Below the pieces are notes generated by a model. The model saw only the letters and a list, made by a program, of their open reading frames with translations. It did no database searches and was not told the DNA's origin. 64,000 bases of DNA from Pseudarthrobacter phenanthrenivorans Sphe3 (GTDB taxonomy: Bacteria; Actinomycetota; Actinomycetes; Actinomycetales; Micrococcaceae): the NCBI RefSeq assembly GCF_000189535.1, contig NC_015146.1:1-64000 (forward strand). Reading direction: 5' to 3'. Positions 51,088 through 61,081 of the stretch are shown one piece after another (the first letter of the stretch is position 1; every line of letters begins with the position of its first letter). The position numbers and the translations under genes are program-made.

Positions 51088-52184
51088 CTATATCTCGTCA
51101 ACCCCCAATTCGCTGCTGGCGGCGGTGTTGAGGTGACGGTAGAGGCGTCGGGCGAGGTAGCGCTTGATGCAGCGGCGGATCTCGCGGTCGGTCTTGCCTT
51201 CTGCGCGGCGCCTGTCGGCGTAAGCGTGGGTTTGGGGGTGGTGGACCATCCTGACCATGGCGATGACGTTCAGGGCACGGTTGAGGCGCCTGTCGCCGCC
51301 GCGGTTGAGCCGGTGCCGGGTGGTGTTGCCTGAGGATGCGGGGATGGGGTTCACCCCGGCGAGAGCGGCGAACGCGGCCTCGCCCCTGACCCGGCCGGGG
51401 TGGGACTAGGCGACCAGGACGGTGGCGGCGGTGACCGGCCCGATCCCGGTCTCCTCGACCAGGGCCGCGGCGGGGCTGGCCTCGACGAGCTCGCCGATCC
51501 GGTTCGTGTTGTCCGTGATCTCGGCGTCGAGGGCGAGGATCCTCTTGGCGAGCCGGACGGCCTCGGTGCGGGCGGTCGCGGCGGCGAGGTCCTCCTCTCG
51601 CGGACGCCAGCGGGAGATCTCCCCGATTTTCCTGGCGCCGAGGGGACCCCGGGCGTCCATGCCGAGGCCGGCGATACGCACGAGGGCGGTCAGGGCGTTC
51701 ACGGCCCTGGTCCGCTCGCCAGTGAGCTCATCCCGGGCGGTGAGGAGAATCTGGGCTGCCGCGCGGATCCCTTCGTCCATCCGTGGGGTGCGCAGCTGCT
51801 CATCCTCGAGGGGGAGCACGGCGGCGGCGATGCGCTGGGCGTCGATCGGGTCGGACTTGCCGATCCCGCGGCGCCCGGCACGGCCCATCCGGGCCGCTTC
51901 GACCGCCCGGTAGCCAGCCCCGCCTGACGGGCGAGCTGGGCCCCGTAGCTGCCGATGCCCTCGATGACCCACAGTGCGCCGAGGTCTCCACCGGTGCGGC
52001 GTGCCGCCCAGGCGATCGCGCGGGCCCTGCCGGTATGGGTGTTGGGGAAGGCCTCGGTTCCCAGGTGCTCGCCGTTGGAGGTCAGCACCGCGTAGGTGTG
52101 GGTCCTGGCGTGGGTGTCCACGCCGATGATGAACGAATGCGTGTGGGCGACAGTGGTGCTCACGCGATCACGGTTCCTTTCCAT
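51088..52184 (-). pseudogene. IS110-family transposase (third type), nonsense and frameshift mutations
   Basis: HSFIIGVDTHARTHTYAVLT and LWVIEGIGSYGAQLARQAG open the gene. A frameshift near 51920 moves to GIGKSDPIDAQRIAAAVLPL and VEETGIGPVTAATVLVA. A TAG at ~51405 stands where tryptophan is expected (VLVA-stop-SHPGRVRGEAAFAALAGVN), and NPIPASSGNTTRHRLNRGGD carries the serine region. Distinct from elements 1 and 2; inactive. Confidence 0.8.
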
Positions 52185-52319
52185 GAGACAGTGTTCCCGG
52201 TCGCTGCGGACCGGCGCCGTGCCCGGGAGAGGTCACTTCGAGGCAGAACTGTGATGAGGGGCAGCGGCTGAGCAGCCGGACGAGGTGTTCCTGGAGTGCT
52301 TTGAGGACCTCGTACAGGC

Positions 52320-53417
52320 TCAGGCTGCCCCTTCCGCTTTTGGGGTGGCGAGGCGTTTTCGGGTGATGAAGAGGTGGGCGGCCGAGACCAGGGTGGCATG
52401 GTGGTGGAAGCCGGTGAAGGATCGTCCTTCGAAGTGGGAGAGTCCGAGACCGGTCTTCAGTTCGCGGTAGTCGTGCTCGATGCGCCAGCGGATCTTGGCG
52501 AGCCTGACCAGTGTTTTCAGCGGGGTGTCGGCGGGCAGGTCGGAGAGCCAGTAGTCAGTGGGTTCGGGCTCGTGGGGCGGCCATTCGACGACCAGCCAGG
52601 CCATGGGCAGGGAACCGTCCTCGGCGCGGGGAATATGCCGGTTGGCGGGCCGGACCCTGAGCGCCAGGAAGCGGGACTTCATAGCCGCTGTCCTGTTGCC
52701 GCCGGCCGTTTTGGTGCCGTGGCGCCAGGTGACCTGGTGCAGTTGGCGGCGTCCAGCGGCCAGCGCCATATCACGGAGCGTCTCGGCGTCCTGCCGGTAG
52801 CGCGGCACGCTTGGGCGACCCCGTCCGCCACCGGATGCAAGGCGCTCGGGGACGGCATCGGCCGGATAGGCGGTGTTGCCTGCCTTGACCGCCATCACCC
52901 ACGGGATCGAGCGGGCGGTCAGGCCGGCCCGGAAGTACGTGTTGTCGCCGTAGCCGGCATCGGCTACCGCGACCGGGCAGGTGCGCCCCCAGAGGACAAG
53001 CTCGTCGATCATCTCCAGCGCGAGCTCCCACTTCGGCCTGTTCCGGACATTCTCCGGGATCCGCCTTGGTCCGGCGGGCCTCGATGGCCGCGACTTCCTC
53101 GTTGGTCTCGGCGCGGGTATCGTCCCAGGACTCCGGCACGAACAGGCGCCAGTTCACCGGACATGACGCCGCATCGGTGGCCATGTGCACGGTCGTGGCG
53201 ACCTGGCAGTTGCCGACCTTGCCCAGCGTGCCCGAGTACTGCCGGGCCACGCAGGCAGAGGCGGTTCCGTCCTTCTTGAACCCGGTATCGTCGATCACCC
53301 ACGCCTCAGGCCCGACGGCCTCCTCGGCCAAGGCGGACAGACGGCGGCGGACCGGCTCGACCGCCCACGGGGACGAGGAAACGAACTGCTGCAGCTGCTC
53401 GGCCCTGCTAGCTCGTT
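52320..53417 (-). pseudogene. IS701-family transposase, N-terminus lost, frameshifted
   Basis: EQLQQFVSSSPWAVEPVRRR, AWVIDDTGFKKDGTASACVA, RQYSGTLGKVGNCQVATTVH start in one frame. Near 53050 the gene shifts to another, giving LWGRTCPVAVADAGYGDNTY, GLTARSIPWVMAVKAG and AKIRWRIEHDYRELKTGLGL with the catalytic glutamate. The first ~60-70 residues are gone at the joint with the hypothetical gene at 53427. Confidence 0.8.
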
Positions 53418-53426
53418 CGAGCGAGA

Positions 53427-53965
53427 TGCGCAAGGTCAAGGTTGAGGATAGCCGTCGTTGGCTTTTGGATCGGCGCGCGGTCTATGCGAAATATCTGGCG
53501 TTAGCCGAAGTCATGCTTCGCGAGATTGATGGAGTAGCTGCTTTCTTGTCGTATGACGGAGAGTCAGAGATTTCCGATAAAGACGACGACATCATCTCTG
53601 AAGGGCTCACGGAATACTTCACAACGTGGAACGACTCACTTCAGCCACTGCTCGGCGAGATTCAGTTGCTGGCAACCAATCATGTTGCTGATCTCGCAGA
53701 CCGGGTATCGGGCGCCCTGATGGAGATAACCTGGCGAGTCGAGAAGCGGCATGCGTTCACTTCCTACTATCCAGCCTGGTTCCAAGCCCAAGATCTGCTT
53801 CACGTTCTTCGTGATGCCATGCGTGCAGAACTTGGCCTCCCGGTCCTAAGCTCCCTCACAGCAGGTCCTAGGGAAGACGACTGGCCCTGGCTGGACTCTC
53901 GCCCGTCTTATGAGTCGTACATCCAGCAGCACCTACACCGCAGTACTCATCCTTCTGCCGAATAG
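53427..53965 (+). CDS. Hypothetical protein, phage/plasmid type
   Basis: A 179-residue, mostly helical acidic protein I cannot assign: SRRWLLDRRAVYAKYLALAE, VMLREIDGVAAFLSYDGESE, HVADLADRVSGALMEITWRV. Its base use is less GC-rich than the surroundings. The ATG at 53427 lies at the edge of the IS701 remnant without a clear ribosome site, so the true start may have been lost. Confidence 0.5.
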
Positions 53966-54102
53966 ATTCGCGCTCTAATTGAAACGAGCATAAACCGCAG
54001 CACGACCAGCGCCGGCTTCGACAGTGGGGCAAAGTCGGAAGCCTTGACGCACGTTCGCTTGGCCCTAACACTCAATGTCACGCATGAGAGTGGGAGGCAG
54101 CC

Positions 54103-54705
54103 ATGGTGGGTCAGCGTATTGGGTACGTACGCGTGAGCACGCTGGACCAGAACGAGAAACGCCAGCTCGAGGGCCAGGTTCTGGACCGGGTCTTCACGGA
54201 CAAGGCTTCGGGCCGTGACACTGCCCGGCCGGAGCTCACGGAAATGCTGCGGTTCGCCCGTGACGGGGACACCGTGGTGGTGCACAGCATGGACCGGCTG
54301 GCCCGCAACCTCGATGACCTGCGGGCCCTCGTCCAAGGCCTAACCCGCAAAGGCGTGCGGGTGGAATTCACCAAAGAGAGCCTGGTCTTCAGCGGTGAAG
54401 ACTCCCCCATGGCCAACCTCATGCTGTCCGTCATGGGTGCGTTCGCCGAATTCGAACGCTCCCTCATCAGGGAACGCCAGCGGGAAGGCATCGCTTTGGC
54501 CAAGCAGCGCGGCGCCTACAAAGGACGGAAGAAGACCCTCACACCGGAGCGGGCAGCCGAACTTGTCCAACGCGCCGGCACCGGTGTTCCGAAAGCACTT
54601 CTTGCCCGTGACTACGGGATCAGCAGGGAGACCGTCTACCAGTACCTCCGCAACGCCAAGCCATCGGGAACCCTCTCCCCAGCCGCGCCACCTCTCTTGC
54701 CGTAG
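54103..54705 (+). CDS. Serine resolvase/invertase (Tn3 resolvase-like)
   Basis: A 200-residue recombinase: IGYVRVSTLDQNEKRQLEGQ with the catalytic serine, FTDKASGRDTARPELTEML, VVVHSMDRLARNLDDLRALV, FAEFERSLIRERQREGIALA and a C-terminal HTH (GVPKALLARDYGISRETVYQ). It resembles resolvases of Tn3-family transposons and multimer resolution systems. GGGAGGC precedes the ATG. No TnpA is seen; a res site would lie in 53966-54102. Confidence 0.85.
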   Translation: MVGQRIGYVRVSTLDQNEKRQLEGQVLDRVFTDKASGRDTARPELTEMLRFARDGDTVVVHSMDRLARNLDDLRALVQGLTRKGVRVEFTKESLVFSGEDSPMANLMLSVMGAFAEFERSLIRERQREGIALAKQRGAYKGRKKTLTPERAAELVQRAGTGVPKALLARDYGISRETVYQYLRNAKPSGTLSPAAPPLLP

Positions 54706-55090
54706 CTTTACGGAATCTTCATTATCGGCGTTCGAAAATGGGTGGGGGAGTGGCCGAAAAGGGGCTGCTCCTACCTAGCCCCATGACCGGGTCGTTTCTT
54801 CGCCCCAAATGACAGGATCAGAACTGGTCAGCCAGGGTCATGAGCGCGAAGAGTTGAAGTTCCTAGCAAGCCCCGTTTGGTGCCTTCGTAGAGGGCGCGG
54901 TCGTCCCCTTTGGTGCGTAAGTGGTCGCGGAGCAGAACGTAGTCGTCAATGGCGGGATCGCCTCCCTACCTCCACTGCAGTTCATCAGCTCCAGTTTCTA
55001 GTTTCTGCCCTTCCCGCCATGAAGGCTCGGCGATGGCTGCACTGTTCCACAGGCGAGGGGCGTAGCGGATTTTTGGACAGGTGCCAATGC
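54706..55090. other. Mostly unassigned; GrpB-like remnant on the minus strand
   Basis: No intact gene. From 54962 to ~54862 the minus strand reads GDPAIDDYVLLRDHLRTKGD DRALYEGTKRGLL (two runs), similar to the end of GrpB-family proteins, preceded by an in-frame stop. The flanks are unassigned. Confidence 0.4.
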
Positions 55091-55350
55091 TCAAAAGGTG
55101 AGTGCGTCGTCCCGCCTGACCTGCTTTACGTAACGATAGACAGTTGGTTCTGATACGTGCAGGTCTTCGGCGACTTGCGCTACCGCCCCCTTGAGCAGGA
55201 AAACACCGGCACGCTCCAGTTCGCGCACTGCTGCGATCTTCTCATCTGGTGTCATGCGCTGGGCTTCGACGCCTTGGGCCGCGATGATGCGTGACACGCC
55301 GTCGCGTGCAAGTTCGTCAGCATTGCGGCTAAGCCTTTCCGCGACGGTGT
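55091..55350 (-). pseudogene. C-terminal HTH of a YheO/DauR-like regulator
   Basis: Reads SDTVAERLSRNADELARDGV, MTPDEKIAAVRELERAGVFL, LKGAVAQVAEDLHVSEPTVY and RYVKQVR, the C-terminal helix-turn-helix of YheO/DauR-type regulators. The PAS-like N-terminal part is replaced at ~55376 by a maleylacetate reductase fragment. Confidence 0.6.
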
Positions 55351-55375
55351 CTGACGTGGCAGCGGATCCTGTCCG

Positions 55376-55662
55376 GCCTTGGCAGGGAGTAGGTTAGTTC
55401 GGCGTCATAGATGATGGTTTCAGGGAGTACAACGTCGTCAACTCCGGTCCTCTTACGGGACGCTTCCGTCATGCCCCAAACATTCGTGGCTTCAGATCCG
55501 GCGTAGGTGGTTGGAACAGCGATGATAGGCAGGCCGCTGGTCAGGGCGATGGCCTTGGCCAACCCTGTGGTCGATCCGCCGCCAACACACACCAGCAAGT
55601 CATTACCTGCTTCGGCGGCGGCGGCCCGCGCCTTCTCCGCCTTTTCCGCTGGCGTAGGCCTC
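55376..55662 (-). pseudogene. Duplicate internal fragment of the maleylacetate reductase gene
   Basis: A ~287-bp segment nearly identical to 60392-60678 (LLVCVGGGSTTGLAKAIALT, SGLPIIAVPTTYAGSEATNV, TGVDDVVLPETIIYDAELTY), with a handful of base changes. Neither end of the gene is present. It arose by duplication of the gene at 59.8-60.9 kb. Confidence 0.85.
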
Positions 55663-55943
55663 CCGCGGACGGAGGCCGAGCCTAATATCCATTTTCCATA
55701 ACCGCCAGCTGCCGACCTGCGCAGGATCGTGAAGCGAACCTGCCGCGCAAACGACGGCTACACTTCACTCCTGGAGCCGACACAGCCCTTTACGCCAGCA
55801 ATTGGAGGCAACGGAGCCTCTCTTTGGACTGGTCTGACCGATCAGTCGCCGAATCACGAGAAAGACGTCTCCCCTCAGTCTGGGGAAGGGCGAATGGCGG
55901 GAGCGAAGTTCCCACCGCCGCTTGCCCGCCTGTTTCCCGGTGC

Positions 55944-56561
55944 TCAGGGCTGGTGTTCAACCTTTCTGATCGTCAATGTTCCTGCAAGATCCAGATCATT
56001 GCCGTTTCCTGTGACGCCTGCTTGCGAAAGGAGCGTGGCACCAAACGCTGCGCTCCAGAACGTCCTCGCCTCAACGGGCAAGGGGCGCTCGAGCTCCCAG
56101 TTGCGTAGCTTCAGCAGGCGGGTCAGGTATCGCTCTGACTGTCGGAAGAGCAGGTTCAAATGCTGATCGACCACGGCCGAGAGGTCCGGACGCGATGTTC
56201 CCACCGCCAAGGCGCGGACCATGAGCGGCATAGAGGGCAAAATCAGCACGGTCCTCGCCATAGCGCTACGGAACGATGCTGGGCTTTCCACCGATAGTCC
56301 TACCCTCTCAACGCGTTCAGCATCGTGCAGCAGGGCCAGGAAGGCGGCGTGAATAAACAGCGAGTCCTTCGAACCGAAGTAGTAGGTCACCTGGTTAGGG
56401 AAAGCCCCGGCCTCGGCCGCAATGGCCGCAACGCTGACTTCACTGGCTCCTTTGGAGAGGTAGAGCTTTTCGGCGCTGTCCAAAATGCGTTGCCGGGTTG
56501 AATGCCCTCTGGCCTGCGACGGCCCCTCCGAGCGGCGTCGTCTCTTGCTTACGTCTTCCAC
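55944..56561 (-). CDS. TetR family regulator next to a ketoacyl synthase
   Basis: A 205-residue TetR protein: QRILDSAEKLYLSKGASEVS, VAAIAAEAGAFPNQVTYYFG is the HTH; the rest is a ligand domain (LPSMPLMVRALAVGTSRPDL, YLTRLLKLRNWELERPLP). The start is GTG at 56561, close to a palindrome; later starts are possible. It is divergent from the ketoacyl synthase gene with two TTGTA/TACAA palindromes between them, which it probably binds. Confidence 0.8.
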   Translation of the reverse strand: MEDVSKRRRRSEGPSQARGHSTRQRILDSAEKLYLSKGASEVSVAAIAAEAGAFPNQVTYYFGSKDSLFIHAAFLALLHDAERVERVGLSVESPASFRSAMARTVLILPSMPLMVRALAVGTSRPDLSAVVDQHLNLLFRQSERYLTRLLKLRNWELERPLPVEARTFWSAAFGATLLSQAGVTGNGNDLDLAGTLTIRKVEHQP

Positions 56562-56568
56562 TCAAAAA

Positions 56569-56611
56569 TTGTACTCGATACAACTAAGTGCTTATCTTGT
56601 ATGACATACAA
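56569..56611. promoter_or_regulatory. Two TetR-type operators
   Basis: TTGTACTCGATACAA (56569-56583) and TTGTATGACATACAA (56597-56611) are palindromes sharing TTGTA/TACAA arms, with centres 28 bases apart. They lie between the divergent TetR and ketoacyl synthase genes. Confidence 0.65.
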
Positions 56612-56633
56612 AATGATGAGCGGAGTGTTTGCT

Positions 56634-57863
56634 ATGCGTGCAACCGATATTGCAGTGACCGGGCTGGGGGCTTCTACTCCCTTAGGTGGGACCGTGAGAA
56701 CAACCTGGGAGTCTCTTCTCGCGGGAAACTCCGGCATCCGCGATGTGAGCACGGATTTCCTGCAAGAATCCGGTCTCTCGGTTACGATCGCCGCACCGAT
56801 GGCAACAGACCCGGCCAATTCACTGACGCCTGTGGCAGCTAAGCGGCTGGATCGCGTTCAGCAGGCTGCCATGGTTGCAGCGGCGGAAGCTTGGGCAGAT
56901 GCCGGCAGTCCCCGAGTGGACGGCACAAGACTTGCCGTGGTTATGGGGACTGGAGTCGGAGGCATAGGCACCCTCCTCCGAGAGGACGACGTTCTTGAAA
57001 GCCGTGGCCAGCGTCGCGTCTCACCACGAACAGTGCCAATGCTGATGCCCAACGGGCCCGCCGCGGCCTTGAGCATTCACTATGGGGCCATGGCAGGTTC
57101 TTACACCCCCGTCTCCGCATGTTCCTCCGGCGCCGAAGCGTTGGTGCAAGCCACCCGGCTGATTCGCTCCGGAGAAGCTGACGTGGTTATCGCGGGAGGA
57201 ACCGAGGCGGCCATCACCCCCATAACCGTCGCGGCCTTTCTTCAAACACAGGCGATATCAACGCGTACCGCCGACGCAGGCTCAGCTTCGCGTCCGTTCT
57301 CGGCGGACCGCGACGGTTTTGTTCTGGGGGAAGGAGCAGGCATTCTCGTCCTTGAGAGCGCTGAACACGCCCAAGCCCGGGGTGCTGTGGTCCACGCAGT
57401 CCTCCGAGGAGTTGGCATTGCCTCCGACGCATTCCACATGACAGCGCCCGCGAAAGACGGAGCTGGCCAAATCACCGCCATCCGTAAGGCCCTCAGAGAT
57501 GCAGACTTGAGCGCAGCAGACATTGGACACATCAATGCCCATGCCACCGGAACGCCGGTTGGTGATCTTGCAGAAGCAAAAGCCATCAGAACCGTCTTCG
57601 GTGATTCAGCCTGTGTGACGGCACCGAAAGCTTCCCTTGGCCACCTCTTTGGAGCTGCGGGAGCAGTTGAGGCAATCGTGACCGTCAAGAGCGTTGCGCA
57701 TGACATTATCCCGCCCACCCGCAATCTCCACCAAGGGAACGTTGACCCACAGATAGGGATGGACATTGTGGTTTCGCCGCGCTACGGCACGCAGAACGCG
57801 GCCATCTCCAACTCGTTCGGATTCGGCGGCCAAAACGTGTGTCTGGTCTTCAGCAAGAGCTGA
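56634..57863 (+). CDS. Beta-ketoacyl-ACP synthase II-like (FabF/KS)
   Basis: A 409-residue condensing enzyme. The nucleophile cysteine is in TPVSACSSGAEAL, the histidines in NAHATGTPVGD and KASLGHLFGAAGAVEA, and the ending is SNSFGFGGQNVCLVF. It would extend an acyl-ACP with malonyl-ACP. It stands alone under a TetR regulator instead of in the fab cluster, which suggests lipid remodelling or a special acyl product. ATG at 56634 follows GGAG; earlier in-frame ATGs fall in the operator. Confidence 0.85.
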   Translation: MRATDIAVTGLGASTPLGGTVRTTWESLLAGNSGIRDVSTDFLQESGLSVTIAAPMATDPANSLTPVAAKRLDRVQQAAMVAAAEAWADAGSPRVDGTRLAVVMGTGVGGIGTLLREDDVLESRGQRRVSPRTVPMLMPNGPAAALSIHYGAMAGSYTPVSACSSGAEALVQATRLIRSGEADVVIAGGTEAAITPITVAAFLQTQAISTRTADAGSASRPFSADRDGFVLGEGAGILVLESAEHAQARGAVVHAVLRGVGIASDAFHMTAPAKDGAGQITAIRKALRDADLSAADIGHINAHATGTPVGDLAEAKAIRTVFGDSACVTAPKASLGHLFGAAGAVEAIVTVKSVAHDIIPPTRNLHQGNVDPQIGMDIVVSPRYGTQNAAISNSFGFGGQNVCLVFSKS

Positions 57864-57921
57864 CCACAGAACGGCGCCTGGGACGCTCATTAAAGGGTTC
57901 GAGGCATGCAAGACGGGCACT

Positions 57922-58188
57922 TCATTGCGGGCCATGCCGTGAATTGTGTACAGCCCAAATTTTCGACCGTTCGTTTTCGGAAATGAGGACCCGGCTGTGG
58001 CCTCCGCCCAGCCATACCCAAAAGCACGACGCGTTCTCCGCCACGGCGTCGACAATGGCGCCAACGGCAGTTTCCCCGCGGCGTATGACACGAACTCTGG
58101 TCCCAACGTTGAGATAAACCCCAGTCGTTATACGCAATTTGACCGGAGATTTATCAGTCTCACGACTTGATGGTGACGGCGTGGTCAC
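57922..58188 (-). CDS. Possible small SH3-like protein
   Basis: An 88-codon frame with a plausible small beta-rich core (VGTRVRVIRRGETAVGAIVD, ASCFWVWLGGGHSRVLISEN). I know no function. There is no clear ribosome site and the start is uncertain; it may be chance. It lies in the 490-base gap between the synthase and the transporter, the rest of which (58189-58355) shows nothing. Confidence 0.35.
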   Translation of the reverse strand: MTTPSPSSRETDKSPVKLRITTGVYLNVGTRVRVIRRGETAVGAIVDAVAENASCFWVWLGGGHSRVLISENERSKIWAVHNSRHGPQ

Positions 58189-58355
58189 TCAACTTCTCAT
58201 TAGTGCTTGTTTGGGGTGCGGGAACTTGGGAAGGCCCGAAGGTGATTTGGCTGGGCCTAGCTTCCGGGTCGAAGACTTAGGTACCGCTGTAGTGCTTATA
58301 GTTCCGCCGGGGGTTGCTCCCAAATGGCCGTCTGGGTGTGGATCGATTTGCGGAG

Positions 58356-59597
58356 TTACTCGTGTTCTCCAGCGGCCCTGGCATTGCTGCTGCTCATTAC
58401 AGGGGCGAAGAGTATGACCAGAAGTCCCGAAACGGGGACCAGGAGCAAGCCGAACCGGAGAGACGTTGCATCGGCTACCCAGCCAACAATGGGCGGGGAC
58501 ACGAGGAAACCAAGCCGTAGCAACCAACTGACGATCGTCAGGCCTTCACCGGGCCGGAATCCAGGCAACCCGTCAGCCGCATGCACTGCAGCAGGGATGA
58601 GAGGCGCTGCGGCCAGGCCAGCGAGGCCAAACCCCACCACGCTGCCTACGAAGGAAGGGAATCCCAGAGCCAGGCTCATTCCCACCAGCACCACCAAACC
58701 TGCGGCGCGGGCGACGGTACGTTGACCGAAGCGGTCTACTAGTCGGTCACTGACCAACCGCCCCACCACTTGCATTCCCTGCAGTGCAATGAAACCTGCT
58801 CCAGCTACGAGTGCCGACCCTCCAAATGCTTCAGAGAGGTAGATCGCGGACCAGGAGTTGCCTGCGTCCTCTATCAAAGCTCCTGCCGAGCCAATGATCA
58901 CCAGAAGCAGGAGCGCCCCGTACTTATTGAGTGGCCATCCGCGGTTCCGGCCGGAGCTCTGCACGATTCCGGCACCCGAATCCAGGACACCAGCAGCAGG
59001 CAGTGGATCGGGCCCGGGAAGCAGGAACCTGTAGGACGCGACGGCCAGCAGCACACACATGAAGGCGATCAGGGCGAAGTGCAGGGTCCGGGATACGCCC
59101 AACCCAGCGGCGATGGCACCAGTTGCCCCTCCAGCGACTGCACCAATGCTCCACACGGCATGGAACGAGTTGAGGATCGACCTCCCGTAGAGCCGCTGGA
59201 CACGAAGACCGTGAAAGTTCTGTGCAACGTCAGCGATGGAGTCCATAGCTCCTGCAACCAAAAGGCCGCCGGCGAGGACAGCCCACGATGGTGCGATGCC
59301 GGCCACCGTGGTGGCAGTCGCGGCGAAAAGCGTGGCCACAACTGCCACCACGGATGATCGGAAGCGTTGGAGCAGCACGCCTGCGCTTAGGCCTGCCATC
59401 AACGCACCCAGCGGGAAAGCTGCAACGGCCACTCCCAAGGCCGCGTTGCCCAGGTCGAGGTCAATCTTGATGTCTGGGTACCTGGGCACCATGCTTGCGA
59501 AGATCGCGCCATTGGTGAAGAACACCATGCTGACTGCAGCACGAGCACGCCGAACTTGCGTCGGACTTCGGGAAGTCATGAGTGGCGAAAGAGTCAC
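58356..59597 (-). CDS. MFS transporter
   Basis: A 413-residue, 12-segment major facilitator. FTNGAIFASMVPRYPDIKID is TM1; ALGVAVAAFPLGALMAGLSA and VGRLVSDRLVDRFGQRTVAR hold loop motifs; the last segments are in LRFGLLLVPVSGLLVILFAP. It resembles the YbjJ-like sugar/drug group; the substrate is unknown. The start may be GTG 59597 or ATG 59579. It ends towards the ketoacyl synthase gene. Confidence 0.8.
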   Translation of the reverse strand: MTLSPLMTSRSPTQVRRARAAVSMVFFTNGAIFASMVPRYPDIKIDLDLGNAALGVAVAAFPLGALMAGLSAGVLLQRFRSSVVAVVATLFAATATTVAGIAPSWAVLAGGLLVAGAMDSIADVAQNFHGLRVQRLYGRSILNSFHAVWSIGAVAGGATGAIAAGLGVSRTLHFALIAFMCVLLAVASYRFLLPGPDPLPAAGVLDSGAGIVQSSGRNRGWPLNKYGALLLLVIIGSAGALIEDAGNSWSAIYLSEAFGGSALVAGAGFIALQGMQVVGRLVSDRLVDRFGQRTVARAAGLVVLVGMSLALGFPSFVGSVVGFGLAGLAAAPLIPAAVHAADGLPGFRPGEGLTIVSWLLRLGFLVSPPIVGWVADATSLRFGLLLVPVSGLLVILFAPVMSSSNARAAGEHE

Positions 59598-59805
59598 CGG
59601 GCCACCCTATAGATCGCCCCCAAGCGGACGAAAGTTCATGCTTCGAAGAAGTTGCAGAGCAAAACGATGGAGGAGCGTTCGGGCACCTGGACGATCCTTA
59701 CTCCTTGACGTTGGGGCTAACGAACGTTCGCCGTCCGAGCCGTGTCGTTGCGGCTACCGGGGTACCGCCCCCCCTTCTGTATGCCCTTAGGAACGTCAAC
59801 CTGTA
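59598..59805. other. Intergenic region, no gene seen
   Basis: Contains TTGACG (59706) and a CGAACGTTCG palindrome (59720-59729), which could belong to a promoter/operator. No coding frame is convincing. Confidence 0.35.
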
Positions 59806-60869
59806 CTAGTGGCCGGGCTCGGTTCCGGCCCAAGCGGCTTGGAGCAACTGCTGAAGATTATCCTGGGTCACGGTTCGCGGGTTCGTTGGCGGGATCACGG
59901 GCAGAATTAGCTGGACTGCTTCGGGTATGTTTGCCTCTGCCAGTCCATGGTCTCTGAGAGCTCGTGGTGCATCAATTGCCTCCTGCAGCGCGTTAAGGCC
60001 ATCGACGGCTGCCTCGGCACCAAACGCGGCAGCAATACGGGCGGCGGCCTCCGGTGCAGCCGGAGCGTTGAACGCGAGGACGTGAGGGAGGACAGCGGCA
60101 TGAGTTTCGGCGTGAGGAAGGTTGTACGCGCCGCCAAGAACGTGGCAGATTTTATGGTGCATACCGGAGCCGGCGGAAGCGAACGCGACTGCCGAGAGAT
60201 ACGCTCCGTAGAGAGCCTGCTCCCGTCCTTTCCGGTCGCACGGGTCAGCCTTGATACGCGGCAGGCCTTCTGACAGTGCCCGGATGCCCTCAGCGGCCAG
60301 GGCCTGGTTGATGGGGTCACTGCCTGGAGCCCACATGGAATCAATGCAGTGGGCCAAAGCATTCAATCCGGATGCTATGGAAAGCCCGACTGGCAGGGAG
60401 TAGGTTAGTTCGGCGTCATAGATGATGGTTTCAGGGAGTACAACGTCGTCAACCCCGGTCCTCTTACGGGACGCTTCCGTCATGCCCCAAACATTCGTGG
60501 CTTCAGATCCGGCGTACGTGGTTGGAACAGCGATGATAGGCAGGCCGCTGGTCAGGGCGATGGCCTTGGCCAACCCTGTGGTCGATCCGCCGCCAACACA
60601 CACCAGCAAGTCAATACCTGCTTCGGCAGCAGCCGCCCGGGCCTTCTCCGCCTTTTCGACTGGTACATGCGGGGCGACATCCTCATAGGTCAGGGCTACC
60701 TCGATGGCAGAACTAACGCCTAGCGCAATCTCGATCTCGGTCTTTGAAGCGATCAGCATGATGCTGTGTGCCCTTCGATGGGAGACTTCCGCCTCTAGCT
60801 TCTCCGCGGCTTTGCCGGGGCGAAGAGCACGCGCTGTCCGAGAGTGTTATGTCCAAATTCGAGGTCCAT
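59806..60869 (-). pseudogene. Maleylacetate reductase, frameshifted near the N-terminus
   Basis: An iron-type alcohol dehydrogenase family enzyme that reduces maleylacetate to 3-oxoadipate. The core is intact from 60759: VCVGGGSTTGLAKAIALT, VPTTYAGSEATNVWGMTE, SIASGLNALAHCIDSMWAPG and GSGMHHKICHVLGGAYNLPH with metal-binding histidines. The true start appears to be ATG 60869 (MDLEFGHNTLGQRVLFAP) behind AAGGA, but one base is missing in the run at 60817-60820 and the frame is lost before KAAEKLEAEVSHRRAHSIML. Internal initiation at 60759 would give a 317-residue protein lacking part of the N-terminal domain. A sequencing error is possible. Confidence 0.75.
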
Positions 60870-61081
60870 AAAGGGTCCTTAGCTTGTGATTTGCCGTTTC
60901 GGGAGATATGTTGCGCAAGGCTCAGGGACGTGACTCCGGCTGCTCGAACCACGCACAGCCGTCAACGGCGGCACATTGTCCTGGTGGCGTTGGTAGCTAA
61001 TGCAGCCTGTTTCCGGCATTTGGCCTTACCGCGGTTCTTTCTACTTGGAGAGCAATCTCCTCATCGCGCCGTCACACAAAC

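Noticed and set aside
54103..54705. Considered as evidence for a complete Tn3 transposon
   Set aside because: No tnpA or 38-bp Tn3-type inverted repeats could be seen around the resolvase gene.
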